Assembly (NCBI GenBank): GCA_963732765.1
Contig: CAVTAS010000010.1
Coordinates: forward strand, 372,001 to 436,000
From: JANYHF01 sp963732765
Lineage (GTDB): Bacteria > Pseudomonadota > Alphaproteobacteria > Rhizobiales > Hyphomicrobiaceae
Reading direction: 5' to 3'
Length of the DNA stretch: 64,000 nucleotides
The notes beneath the pieces were generated by a model. That model saw only the letters and a list, made by a program, of their open reading frames with translations, was not told where the DNA came from and ran no database searches. The translations under genes and the position numbers were made by a program. Shown piece after piece: positions 1 to 7,832 of this stretch; positions within the stretch are counted from its first letter, which is position 1; each line of letters starts with the position of its first letter.

Positions 1-543
1 GGCGAAAACAGCACGGCAAGCATAACCGGGCAGATTACGGTGCCGATCTATGAGGGTGGCGCGGTGCGCGCTCAGATCCGGCAGCAAAAAGAGAGCCGGC
101 AGGCGCAGTTGGAAAATATCGAGCTGGCGCGTATTCAAGCCCGGTCGGACGTGTTGACGGCTTGGGCGGCACTGGATGCATCGCGTGCTCAGCTGGTTGC
201 CAACCAGACCCAAGTCGAAGCCGCAAGGATTGCGCTGGAAGGCGTGCGGGCCGAACTGCAGGTGGGGCAGCGCACCGAGCTTGATGTGCTGAATGCGCAG
301 CAAGTGTTGAACACGGCGCAGCTGACGCTAACCACAACCAAACGCGACATTGTCGTCAACAGCTATACGATCCTGCAGGCGATGGGGAGGCTGAGCGTCG
401 ATTTGATCGGCGTCAATGTTCCGGTCTACGACGTGCAACCGCATTACGAGGCGACCAATGGCAGCTGGTGGAAGACGACGATCAGTCGCGAAACAGGTTA
501 CGTTGGTATTGCTGGTGAATTGAGAGCGTCGACAGGCCAATAA
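1..543 (+). CDS. TolC-family outer membrane efflux protein, C-terminal part (start lies before the window)
   Basis: The reading frame is open from base 1, so the N-terminus is missing and about 180 residues remain. The visible part has the TolC-family look: a VPIYEGG turn, then long amphipathic helices, then the family signature around RTELDVLNAQQ that precedes the final helix of each TolC repeat. Members of this family form trimeric outer-membrane channels with periplasmic alpha-barrels, serving type I secretion or RND/MFS pumps. Which exporter it serves cannot be seen here. The only other secretion-linked gene in the window is the RTX peroxidase about 35 kb away, and linking the two would be guesswork. 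The C-terminal tail after the last helix is about 40 residues and shows no special motif. Confidence 0.85.
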   Translation, partial: GENSTASITGQITVPIYEGGAVRAQIRQQKESRQAQLENIELARIQARSDVLTAWAALDASRAQLVANQTQVEAARIALEGVRAELQVGQRTELDVLNAQQVLNTAQLTLTTTKRDIVVNSYTILQAMGRLSVDLIGVNVPVYDVQPHYEATNGSWWKTTISRETGYVGIAGELRASTGQ

Positions 544-667
544 GTTTGTTATACTCTACCGTTGTTCCAGCGATGCTTTAACTCCTTACTGATCGCTTGC
601 TTGCTTGCTGCGGCCCGTCGCGGTATGCCCCAGCCATGGCGGCTAGAGGCGCAACGCGAGTGGCGAG

Positions 668-1507
668 ATGACTTTCAAGACGATTTTGCTTCCGGTCGAG
701 CGGCACGATCAAATGGGATCGGTGTTTGACTGCGCTGGCGCCTTTGCCAGGGTCTGCGAAGCGTACATCGAAGCCGTTCCTGTGCGCTCTCTGATTACGG
801 ACATCTATATTGCTGGCGCCTTCGGCGGCGTGCCGGTACCGCAGCTGCCGGCAAACGGGGCGACGCCCCAGGAATTGCGCCGGATTGCGGAAAACCACGC
901 CCAGCGGCTAGGACTTCCCACAAGCGGTCCGAGCGCTTCCGGCGCACGGTTTGCCTGGGGCGACGGTGAAGCGCTGGACGACATTTCCCTAGCGGCACGA
1001 GCGCGCGCTTTCGACATCACTGTGTTCGGGCGGGTTCAGCGCGATGGTACCGGGCCTCGCATGAGCGTGTTGGAGACCACCCTGTTCGAAGGTGGCCGGC
1101 CAATCCTGATTGCGCCTCCCAAGGCGGGGTCAACCATCGGCGAGAGTGTTTTCATCGCCTGGAATGGCAGCACTGAGACAGCGCGGACCGTCGCCTTTGC
1201 GATGCCTCTGCTTGAGCGGGCAAAAAAGGTTCTGGTGCTGGCTGTCGAAGGGGCAGGCGTGCCCGGCCCGTCGGCAGCTGATGTCGCCAAGACGCTGCTG
1301 GCAAACGGAGTAGCTGCGACGGACAAAATCGTTCCCGCTAGCAGCCGGTCGACAGGAGAGGCCTTCCTTGCAGAAGCGGCAAACTGGGGCGCAGACTTGA
1401 TGGTCAAGGGCGCCTATACGCAGAGTCGGCTGCGCCAGATGATATTCGGCGGCGCAACCAATCACATCCTGTTAGCCGCCGAACTGCCCGTATTTATGGC
1501 CCACTGA
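668..1507 (+). CDS. Tandem-domain universal stress protein (UspA family)
   Basis: The product is 279 residues, about twice the size of a single Usp domain, and reads as two Usp folds in tandem. The first half starts MTFKTILLPVE, the usual first beta strand, but its nucleotide-binding loop is degenerate. The second half begins near residue 155 (GESVFIAWNGS) and ends with the Gly-x2-Gly-x9-Gly type ATP loop around KGAYTQSRLRQMIFGG. Such proteins bind ATP or act as stress modulators in the cytoplasm. The gene stands alone, 124 bases after the TolC-like gene, and converges on hemA with only 7 bases between the stops. Family assignment is firm; no specific stress can be assigned. Confidence 0.9.
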   Translation: MTFKTILLPVERHDQMGSVFDCAGAFARVCEAYIEAVPVRSLITDIYIAGAFGGVPVPQLPANGATPQELRRIAENHAQRLGLPTSGPSASGARFAWGDGEALDDISLAARARAFDITVFGRVQRDGTGPRMSVLETTLFEGGRPILIAPPKAGSTIGESVFIAWNGSTETARTVAFAMPLLERAKKVLVLAVEGAGVPGPSAADVAKTLLANGVAATDKIVPASSRSTGEAFLAEAANWGADLMVKGAYTQSRLRQMIFGGATNHILLAAELPVFMAH

Positions 1508-1514
1508 GGGCGCG

Positions 1515-2726
1515 TCAAGCAGCCTTGGCGAGCCGCAGTTCGCTCCACAGTTGCTCAAGCGCCGCAACCAGATGGGCGATGTCCGTTTCGCTGTGCACAG
1601 GGCTGGGCGTCAGCCGCAACCGCTCGGTGCCACGCGGCACGGTCGGGTAGTTGATGGGTTGCACATAGATCCCGAAACGGTCCAGGAGCTGATCCGACAG
1701 CGATTTGCAGACCACGGGATCGCCAACCATCACTGGAACAATATGGCTGGGGTTCTCCAGCACTGGCAGTCCGACCGCCATCAGCCGGCGTTTCACCTCG
1801 GCAGCGCGTGCGTGCAGCTCGGCACGGCGCGCCGTGTCGTTCTTGACGTGACGGACGCTGGCCAGCGCGCCGGCCGCTATCGCTGGGGGCAGCGACGTTG
1901 TGAATATGAAACCTGGCGCGTAGCAACGGATGGCCTCGATAATCACCGAGGCGGCCGCCACGTAACCGCCGACCAGTCCGAATCCTTTGGCGAGCGTGCC
2001 CTCGATGATATCCACCTGGTCGAGCAGGCCTTCGCGCTCTGCAACGCCAGCGCCGCGCTCGCCATAAAGGCCGACGGCATGCACCTCGTCGAGGTAGGTC
2101 AGGGCGCCAAAGCGCTTGGCCAATGCGCAGATTTCGGCAATCGGGGCGATATCGCCATCCATCGAATAGACGGACTCAAACGCGATCAGTTTTGGAGCGC
2201 CCGCCGGCGCTTCAGCGAGCTGACGCTCCAAATCCTTGATATCGTTGTGCTTCCATATGCGCTTGGACGCTCCGCCATGGCGGATGCCCTCGATCATCGA
2301 CGCATGGTTCATGGCGTCGGAAAACAGGATGACACCGGGCAGCAGACGCGACAGCGTCGACAGCGCCGCCTCGTTGGCGACGTAGCCCGAGGTGAACAGC
2401 AGCGCCCGCTCCTTGCGATGCAAGTCGGCCAGTTCGGCCTCCAGCTGCACATGGTAATGCGTGGTGCCCGAAATATTGCGCGTTCCGCCCGATCCCGCGC
2501 CGGCCTTGTCTATGGCCTTGTGCATGGCGGCAATGACCGCCGGATGCTGTCCCATGCCAAGATAGTCGTTGGAGCACCAGACCGTCACGGGCCGGGTCGC
2601 GCCGTCGATGTGCTGGGTTGCCTGCGGAAAACTGCCGCCATGGCGGACAATGTCTGCAAACACCCGGTAGCGGCCTTCCTTTCGCACGGCGTCAACCGCA
2701 TCGGCGAAATGCTGCAGATAGTCCAT
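1515..2726 (-). CDS. hemA: 5-aminolevulinate synthase
   Basis: This PLP enzyme condenses glycine and succinyl-CoA to 5-aminolevulinate, the first step of the Shemin (C4) tetrapyrrole pathway typical of Alphaproteobacteria. The 403-residue product has the family length. The start chosen is MDYLQHFADAV, because upstream sequence in the same frame shows no family similarity. Visible signatures are VWCSNDYLGMGQHP, GTRNISGTTHYH, DEVHAVGLYG and the PLP-lysine segment EGTLAKGFGLVGGY. The stop is 7 bases from that of the stress protein. The homocysteine methyltransferase homologue lies 35 bases upstream on the same strand, so the two may be cotranscribed. Confidence 0.96.
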   Translation of the reverse strand: MDYLQHFADAVDAVRKEGRYRVFADIVRHGGSFPQATQHIDGATRPVTVWCSNDYLGMGQHPAVIAAMHKAIDKAGAGSGGTRNISGTTHYHVQLEAELADLHRKERALLFTSGYVANEAALSTLSRLLPGVILFSDAMNHASMIEGIRHGGASKRIWKHNDIKDLERQLAEAPAGAPKLIAFESVYSMDGDIAPIAEICALAKRFGALTYLDEVHAVGLYGERGAGVAEREGLLDQVDIIEGTLAKGFGLVGGYVAAASVIIEAIRCYAPGFIFTTSLPPAIAAGALASVRHVKNDTARRAELHARAAEVKRRLMAVGLPVLENPSHIVPVMVGDPVVCKSLSDQLLDRFGIYVQPINYPTVPRGTERLRLTPSPVHSETDIAHLVAALEQLWSELRLAKAA

Positions 2727-2761
2727 TGTCCCAAACTCCAAGCCGAATTTCGCCCTAGCGT

Positions 2762-3730
2762 CTAAACGACCTCGGAAGCGATTGCATTCCGTTCGCGTGT
2801 GAATAGTGATCGCGCCGCGACCGCCGCGTGGATGTGTGCAAGTCCAGTGCCGCAGCACCCCCCGATTACCCGGGCGCCTGCGTTCAACCAGGTTCTGTAG
2901 AACGCCTGAAGGGCGCCGGCGTCAATGACATCGACATATCGCCAGTCGGGCGCGGAGAAATAACCGGAATCGGGATAGGCGCTTAAGGGGCCTACAAAGT
3001 GTTCGCGGATCACGTCAAGGGCATCGGCCAGGACATCGGACCCTGTGTGCATAATGCCAGAAACGTCAATTCCTGACTTCGGGATCATACGGGCAATGTC
3101 GCTCATGGGAAGAGTTTCGAGCCGGTCGAATGACAGTACCCTACCATCGGCGCCGCGTCGCGCGCTGGCGCCAAACCAGACCGGCAACCCAATCTCCACA
3201 GCGGCGACCACCGCCATCGGCGTACGCGCCGGATTGTACATCATTTCCAACATCACGTGATCGACGCCGTTGGATGCCAGGTGACCGGCAATCTCGTGCA
3301 GCGCGTCCGCAATGGCGTTTGGCGACGGAACCAGCGCGGGATCGACCACATCGGTGCCTGCGGCGACCGGCACCATGTGGGAGAGCGATCCGGCGACCGC
3401 CACGTTGCGCTCAGTACCGGTTCGTTTGCGCGCCTCATGCGCCGCCGCCACCGCCCGAGCGACCACGTCGCCCACCTGGTCGCCAAGGCCTGCCGCGCCA
3501 AGCATGAGGCGCGAGGCGGCGAACGTGTTGGCGGTCACGACATCGGCGCCAGCCTCAATGTAGTCGGAATGAATGTCCGTGAGGAGACCATGGTGTTGCA
3601 GCGTGGTTGGCCCGCACCAGGCGGCTGCATCCATAGGAGCGCCCCTGCGCTGCAATTCGGTTCCTGTGGCCCCGTCAAGAATCAGGACGTCACCTCGATC
3701 CAGGCGTTCCTTGAGTTGGGCATAGGCCAT
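2762..3730 (-). CDS. Homocysteine S-methyltransferase family protein
   Basis: The fold starts with LILDGATGTELQRRG and ends with the zinc-binding GGCCGT motif, as in BHMT/MmuM-type methyltransferases that move a methyl group to homocysteine. In well-studied members the third zinc ligand is a cysteine in a segment like GINC. Here the aligned segment reads VSGIMHTGS, with a histidine where the cysteine would be. The start MAYAQLKERL is preferred because the longer frame upstream lacks family similarity, giving about 322 residues. The methyl donor (betaine, S-methylmethionine or another) cannot be read from the sequence, and the changed ligand makes the activity uncertain. It lies upstream of hemA on the same strand. 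Confidence 0.85.
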   Translation of the reverse strand: MAYAQLKERLDRGDVLILDGATGTELQRRGAPMDAAAWCGPTTLQHHGLLTDIHSDYIEAGADVVTANTFAASRLMLGAAGLGDQVGDVVARAVAAAHEARKRTGTERNVAVAGSLSHMVPVAAGTDVVDPALVPSPNAIADALHEIAGHLASNGVDHVMLEMMYNPARTPMAVVAAVEIGLPVWFGASARRGADGRVLSFDRLETLPMSDIARMIPKSGIDVSGIMHTGSDVLADALDVIREHFVGPLSAYPDSGYFSAPDWRYVDVIDAGALQAFYRTWLNAGARVIGGCCGTGLAHIHAAVAARSLFTRERNAIASEVV

Positions 3731-3860
3731 GAAATGGGGCGGTCCTTGGAACCGGGCTCGACTGTCGGCGTCGCCCGCAATTGGCATTGCAATCAAGGCA
3801 AAGTGCTGACAGGTCAACTGCGTCAGATCAACCCGATTGCCTTATTGCGGACCCATCTGA

Positions 3861-4121
3861 ATGACGACACGTCTCATCGACACCACCGGGCTGAACTGCC
3901 CTCTGCCGTTTCTTAAGCTGCGGCGGGCGTTGCGCGACCTCGCGGCAGGTTCGCTCGTCGAGGTGCTGAGCACAGATCCGCTGGCTCCGGGCGACTTTGC
4001 CGAGCTGTGCCAGGCACAAGGACACCGCATCGTGTCGAGCAGTCTCGAGGGGATCATCACGCGTACGATCATCGAAGTGTTGGCGACCGGCTCAATGGCG
4101 CGCGTTGCCAGTGGCAGCTGA
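3861..4121 (+). CDS. tusA: TusA/SirA-like sulfur carrier protein
   Basis: This 86-residue protein has the TusA fold signature at its start: TTGLNCPLP followed by KLRRAL, where the cysteine carries a persulfide. TusA proteins relay sulfur in thiouridine synthesis, molybdenum-cofactor assembly and other trafficking. The length matches the family. It is divergent from the methyltransferase homologue, with 130 bases between their starts, and precedes thrB by 68 bases, so transcription together with thrB is possible. TusA-like paralogues are common, so the exact sulfur acceptor is not defined here. Confidence 0.88.
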   Translation: MTTRLIDTTGLNCPLPFLKLRRALRDLAAGSLVEVLSTDPLAPGDFAELCQAQGHRIVSSSLEGIITRTIIEVLATGSMARVASGS

Positions 4122-4189
4122 GCACGGCTCGTGTACAAGACGCCCCAAGGGCCGGTGCGCCCGCCCGGAATTATGCCTCAAGGTCGACG

Positions 4190-5161
4190 ATGGCAGTCTA
4201 CACGGAAGTTCCCGACGATGCCTTGGCGGCGTTTGTGGACGACTACGACATCGGCACGCTGACGTCCTGCAAAGGCATCGCCGAGGGTGTCGAGAACTCG
4301 AACTATCTGCTGACCACGGATCGCGGGCGCTACATCCTCACTCTGTATGAAAAGCGCGTCGCAAAAGGGGACCTGCCGTTCTTCCTCGGATTGATGGAGC
4401 ACATGGCGGCAGCGGGCCTGTCGTGCCCGACGCCGCTGCGCGATCGCCACGGGGCGATGCTACGGGAATTGGCTGGACGGCCCGCTGCGCTGGTGACGTT
4501 TCTGGAAGGACTGTCGCTGAAGCGCCCGCAAGTGCGCCATTGCGCTGGCCTCGGCAACGCCTTGGCCAACCTGCACCGGGCCGGTCAAGGTTTCGCTTTG
4601 AAACGGCCGAACAGCCTGTCGCTCGCCGGCTGGCGTGACCTGACTGGCAAACTCGGCGCCGATGCCGACAAAGTTGGCCCGGGTCTGCACAAGCTGATGG
4701 TCGACGAATTGGCTGTATTGACCGCGCGTTGGCCGAAAGACCTGCCGGCCGGCGTGATCCATGCCGATCTGTTCCCGAACAACGTTTTCTTCATGGGCGA
4801 TCAACTGAGCGGGTTGATCGACTTCTATTTCGCCTGCAATGATTTCCTGGCCTATGACATCGCCATCTGCCTGTGCGCCTGGTGCTTTGAGGACGACGGC
4901 TCTTACAACATCACCAAGGGGCAGGGATTGCTGACAGCCTACGCGGCGGCGCGGCCATTGACGCCCGCCGAACTTGCGGCGTTGCCGCTGTTGGCGCGGG
5001 GGGCCGCGCTCCGCTTCCTGCTGACACGGGCCTATGATTGGCTGCACACGCCGCAATCGGCGCTGGTCAAGCGGCTCGATCCGAACGAGTACGTCCGCAA
5101 GCTTCGTTTCCTGCAAAAGGTCGAACGCATTCGAGAGCTGGGATTGGATGTGCCGGCATGA
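4190..5161 (+). CDS. thrB: Homoserine kinase, type II (APH-fold)
   Basis: It phosphorylates homoserine in threonine synthesis. The product (323 residues) belongs to the aminoglycoside-phosphotransferase-like homoserine kinases of proteobacteria, not the GHMP type. Visible features are MAVYTEVPDDALAAF at the start, the catalytic loop GVIHADLFPNNVFF and the metal-binding GLIDFYFACNDFLAYD. An open frame extends further upstream, but ATG at 4190, preceded by AAGG, matches the family N-terminus. Its stop overlaps the start of rnhA (ATGA at 5158-5161). This thrB-rnhA coupling is familiar in Alphaproteobacteria. Confidence 0.96.
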   Translation: MAVYTEVPDDALAAFVDDYDIGTLTSCKGIAEGVENSNYLLTTDRGRYILTLYEKRVAKGDLPFFLGLMEHMAAAGLSCPTPLRDRHGAMLRELAGRPAALVTFLEGLSLKRPQVRHCAGLGNALANLHRAGQGFALKRPNSLSLAGWRDLTGKLGADADKVGPGLHKLMVDELAVLTARWPKDLPAGVIHADLFPNNVFFMGDQLSGLIDFYFACNDFLAYDIAICLCAWCFEDDGSYNITKGQGLLTAYAAARPLTPAELAALPLLARGAALRFLLTRAYDWLHTPQSALVKRLDPNEYVRKLRFLQKVERIRELGLDVPA

Positions 5162-5623
5162 GCGTCGAAACGGCCGCCAGACCGAAGATCACGGTATTCA
5201 CAGACGGCGCCTGCTCCGGCAATCCAGGGGCAGGCGGCTGGGGCGCGGTCCTGATTGCAGGCGAGCACCGCAAGGAGCTGAACGGCGGCGAGGCCGTCAC
5301 GACCAACAACCGCATGGAGCTGATGGCGGCGATCGCGGCGCTTGAGGCGATCAAGAAGCCGTCGGATGTCGAGCTGCACACCGATTCGGTGTACCTGCGC
5401 GACGGCATTACCAAATGGATTCACGGCTGGAAGCGCAAAGGCTGGCGCACGGCTGACGGCAGTGCGGTCAAGAACATAGAACTCTGGCAGCGGCTTGGAG
5501 CTTGCCGCGGCCCGGCATAAGATGGACTGGCGCTGGCTGAAGGGCCATGCCGGCCACGACGAGAACGAGCGCGCGGATGTCCTGGCCCGCGAAGCGCTCG
5601 CTCCGTTTAAGAAGAAGCGTTGA
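5158..5623 (+). pseudogene. rnhA: Ribonuclease HI, interrupted by a one-base frameshift
   Basis: The first frame carries VFTDGACSGNPGAGGWG, NRMELMAAIAALEAI and HTDSVYL, which hold three of the four acidic active-site residues of RNase HI. Around base 5,490 the frame changes: KNIELWQRL runs into a short wrong tail with a stop at 5518-5520. The true continuation KMDWRWLKGHAGHDENERAD, with the final histidine and aspartate, lies one frame later and ends at 5623. Removing one base near CTTG restores a full-length protein of about 154 residues. Since rnhA is otherwise intact, either a sequencing error or a very recent mutation fits. It starts inside the thrB stop codon and ends one base before the convergent peroxiredoxin stop. 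Confidence 0.88.
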
Positions 5624-6106
5624 TCAGGCCGCCATGGCCTTCAGCATGGCTTCCGCGCCGCTGACGGCAACACCCGGTGCATCCTCGACGTGCAGCAGCT
5701 TGAGGACGCCGTCTTCAACCAACGCCGCGTAGCGCTTAGAGCGCGTGCCCAGGGCGCCCATTGACGCGTCCAGACCCATGGCCTTGGTGAAGGCGGCGGT
5801 CCCATCGGCCAACAGTTCGAGCTTGCCCTCGGCGCCCGTGGCTTTGCCCCATGCGCTCATGACGTGGTGGTCGTTGACCGATACGCAGGCCACCGTATCG
5901 ACGCCGCGCGCCTTGAAGTCGGCGACACGGCCCAGAAATCCCGGCAGGTGCTGCAGATGGCAGGTCGGCGTGAAGGCGCCCGGAACGGCAAACAGCACGA
6001 CTTTCTTGCCGGCGAACACCTCCGCGGTGGTGACCGCGGTTCCTTTGCCGTCGCGCATGACCATGAAGGTCGCTTCAGGCAGTTTGTCTCCAACGGCAAT
6101 GGTCAT
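5624..6106 (-). CDS. Peroxiredoxin, Prx5/redoxin type
   Basis: A 160-residue thiol peroxidase that reduces hydrogen peroxide and organic hydroperoxides in the cytoplasm. The peroxidatic cysteine is in PGAFTPTCHLQHLPGF, the Prx5 signature. A second cysteine occurs in VACVSVND but is not at a well-established resolving position. The start MTIAVGDKLPEATF fits the family; the longer frame upstream is Arg/Pro/Ser-rich and unlike it. A thrB-rnhA-peroxiredoxin neighbourhood is a recurring alphaproteobacterial arrangement. The gene is convergent with rnhA. Confidence 0.93.
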   Translation of the reverse strand: MTIAVGDKLPEATFMVMRDGKGTAVTTAEVFAGKKVVLFAVPGAFTPTCHLQHLPGFLGRVADFKARGVDTVACVSVNDHHVMSAWGKATGAEGKLELLADGTAAFTKAMGLDASMGALGTRSKRYAALVEDGVLKLLHVEDAPGVAVSGAEAMLKAMAA

Positions 6107-6170
6107 AGGCAGGCTCCTTGGGCGTGGGGAGCGATGGTGATACTCGCTGGGACCGTGGCCTGCCAAGCCC

Positions 6171-7001
6171 CTATGGCAGTACCCGAACCGATTCCGACGC
6201 GCCGGCAGCGCTTACCAGGGTCAGGCGCAGAGACTTGCCCTTGGTCGTCTTGAAATCATCCGTCTTGCTCAGATCGATACGAAACCGCACGACCCCATCG
6301 CCGCTGTCTGCCAGTCTTTCGGTCATCGGCACGTAGCTGCTGTCGGTGGATTCCGCGAACAGATCGGCGCCATCGGTCCCCAGCGGGAACTTGGTTTCGA
6401 TCACGATTGCGGTGGGATCGACTTGGATCGCAGTCACGCGCGGCCGTCTGGGATCCTGCTCGGGATCGCCCGGTACGCTGACCAGCGCTTCGGCAGTGAG
6501 CTTTGTGATCTCAGCGTCGGTCTCGCCCTTGGGGTCCAGCGTCAGCGTCAGATGCCGCTCCTCGGGAATGCAGATATTCTTGCAGACGCCGAACAGGATC
6601 TTCAGATCAAGCATCACCGGTTTTGCCGGATCGACTGGCACGACCGCGACCGGCAGGATGACGCCGTGCTTGTAGCCGATATTCTCGCCATTGGCGTCCT
6701 TAAGCCGCATCGGTGCGGGGAACAGCAGCGTTGTCTTGGCCACGTTGACCGAGCCCTTCCAATCCAACTCGGGCGGCACGCCGCCGGCCTCACCCGGGTT
6801 GCGCCAGTAGGTCTTCCATCCCTCGTCGAGCTCGATCTGGACGCCTGCGTTTATCCATTCGCGCGACTCTGCCAATTTCGCAATGAGCCGGATGCGCGAG
6901 CTGTTGCCCTTGATCCAGTCGCTGGCTGCGGTCTGCGCGATGGCTGAGACAGGCGTCAGCGCGACAAGAGCGGCGGTCAGTCCTAGGGCAAGCCAGCGCA
7001 T
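6171..7001 (-). CDS. Secreted DsbD alpha-domain-like protein
   Basis: The 276-residue product has a signal peptide (MRWLALGLTAALVALTPVSA, then IAQ) followed by a domain like the N-terminal part of the thiol:disulfide interchange protein DsbD. Motifs include YWRNPGEAGGVPPELDW and LFGVCKNICIPEE, where two cysteines three residues apart match the redox-active pair. It lacks the membrane-spanning and thioredoxin parts of full DsbD. Stand-alone proteins of this kind are common in Alphaproteobacteria. Periplasmic thiol transfer, perhaps in cytochrome c maturation, is an inference. It lies 64 bases upstream of the peroxiredoxin on the same strand, which fits a shared redox role. Confidence 0.85.
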   Translation of the reverse strand: MRWLALGLTAALVALTPVSAIAQTAASDWIKGNSSRIRLIAKLAESREWINAGVQIELDEGWKTYWRNPGEAGGVPPELDWKGSVNVAKTTLLFPAPMRLKDANGENIGYKHGVILPVAVVPVDPAKPVMLDLKILFGVCKNICIPEERHLTLTLDPKGETDAEITKLTAEALVSVPGDPEQDPRRPRVTAIQVDPTAIVIETKFPLGTDGADLFAESTDSSYVPMTERLADSGDGVVRFRIDLSKTDDFKTTKGKSLRLTLVSAAGASESVRVLP

Positions 7002-7191
7002 CGTGATGCAGTCCTTCCAGGTCAGCGGCCAGAACTCACTTGTCAGTTTGCCGCCAACACCATCAAATCAAACCCTGGTGAAGGGGAACTGAATGAGAGC
7101 GACATGGCGGCATCCCACACCTTCGCCGTAGTTCACCGTCACGTTGTTCTCTATCTTCACAGCGAGCCCAAGAAGCGGTTAATGTCCCCCC

Positions 7192-7803
7192 ATGGCTGGC
7201 CAACGCAAACCCCGCAACTCGTCCTCGCCCTATCTCGAAGGGCAGCTCCTCATCGCCATGCCGTCGATGACGGACAAACGCTTTGCCCGTTCAGTGATTT
7301 ACCTGTGCGCGCACTCCAAGGACGGCGCGATGGGACTGATCATCAATCAGCCGGCCTCGCATATCAGCTTCGCCGAGCTGCTAGAGCAGTTGCAGATCCT
7401 GCCCCAGGGCAAAGCCGCCGACGAGTTGCCCGAAATCGCCGAGACCAGCGTGCATGTGGGCGGCCCAGTCGAAACCGGCCGTGGTTTCGTGCTGCATTCC
7501 TCGGACTACGTCACGCCCGACAGCACATTGCGCATCGGCGACAAGTTCTGCCTGACGGCCACCATCGACATCTTGAAGGCGATGGCGAACAATAGGGGCC
7601 CCAAGCGCTCGATCCTGGCGCTGGGCTATGCCGGCTGGTCGGCCGGCCAGCTGGAACAGGAGATTCAGGCCAACGGCTGGCTCAATTGCCCGGCCGACCT
7701 CGATCTTGTGTTCGATACCGATGTCGACGAGAAATACGAGGGCGCCATGGGGCGCATCGGGATCAATCCGACTCATCTGGTGAACGATGCCGGGCATGCC
7801 TGA
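7192..7803 (+). CDS. YqgE/AlgH family protein
   Basis: The 203-residue product matches the UPF0301 (YqgE/AlgH) family: SPYLEGQLLIAMPSMTD near the start, then GAMGLIINQPA, VHVGGPVETGRGFVLHS and LGYAGWSAGQLEQEI. AlgH was named for an effect on alginate regulation in Pseudomonas, but the biochemical role of the family is unsettled. The start at 7192 (MAGQRKPRNSS) has no strong ribosome binding site and a shorter start is possible. It is divergent from the DsbD-like gene across 190 bases that show no other gene, and convergent with ntrC. Confidence 0.93.
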   Translation: MAGQRKPRNSSSPYLEGQLLIAMPSMTDKRFARSVIYLCAHSKDGAMGLIINQPASHISFAELLEQLQILPQGKAADELPEIAETSVHVGGPVETGRGFVLHSSDYVTPDSTLRIGDKFCLTATIDILKAMANNRGPKRSILALGYAGWSAGQLEQEIQANGWLNCPADLDLVFDTDVDEKYEGAMGRIGINPTHLVNDAGHA

Positions 7804-7832
7804 CAAGGGGCTTGCTGCAAGACCGCACCCGC

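Noticed and set aside
1551..2765. Long open frame on the plus strand opposite hemA.
   Set aside because: It is the antisense shadow of a well-supported gene, as is common in high-GC DNA, with no recognisable motif.
5485..5500. Programmed +1 frameshift in rnhA at CTT-G.
   Set aside because: Re-pairing from CUU to UUG would be poor, there is no stop codon at the site, and rnhA has no known frameshifting.
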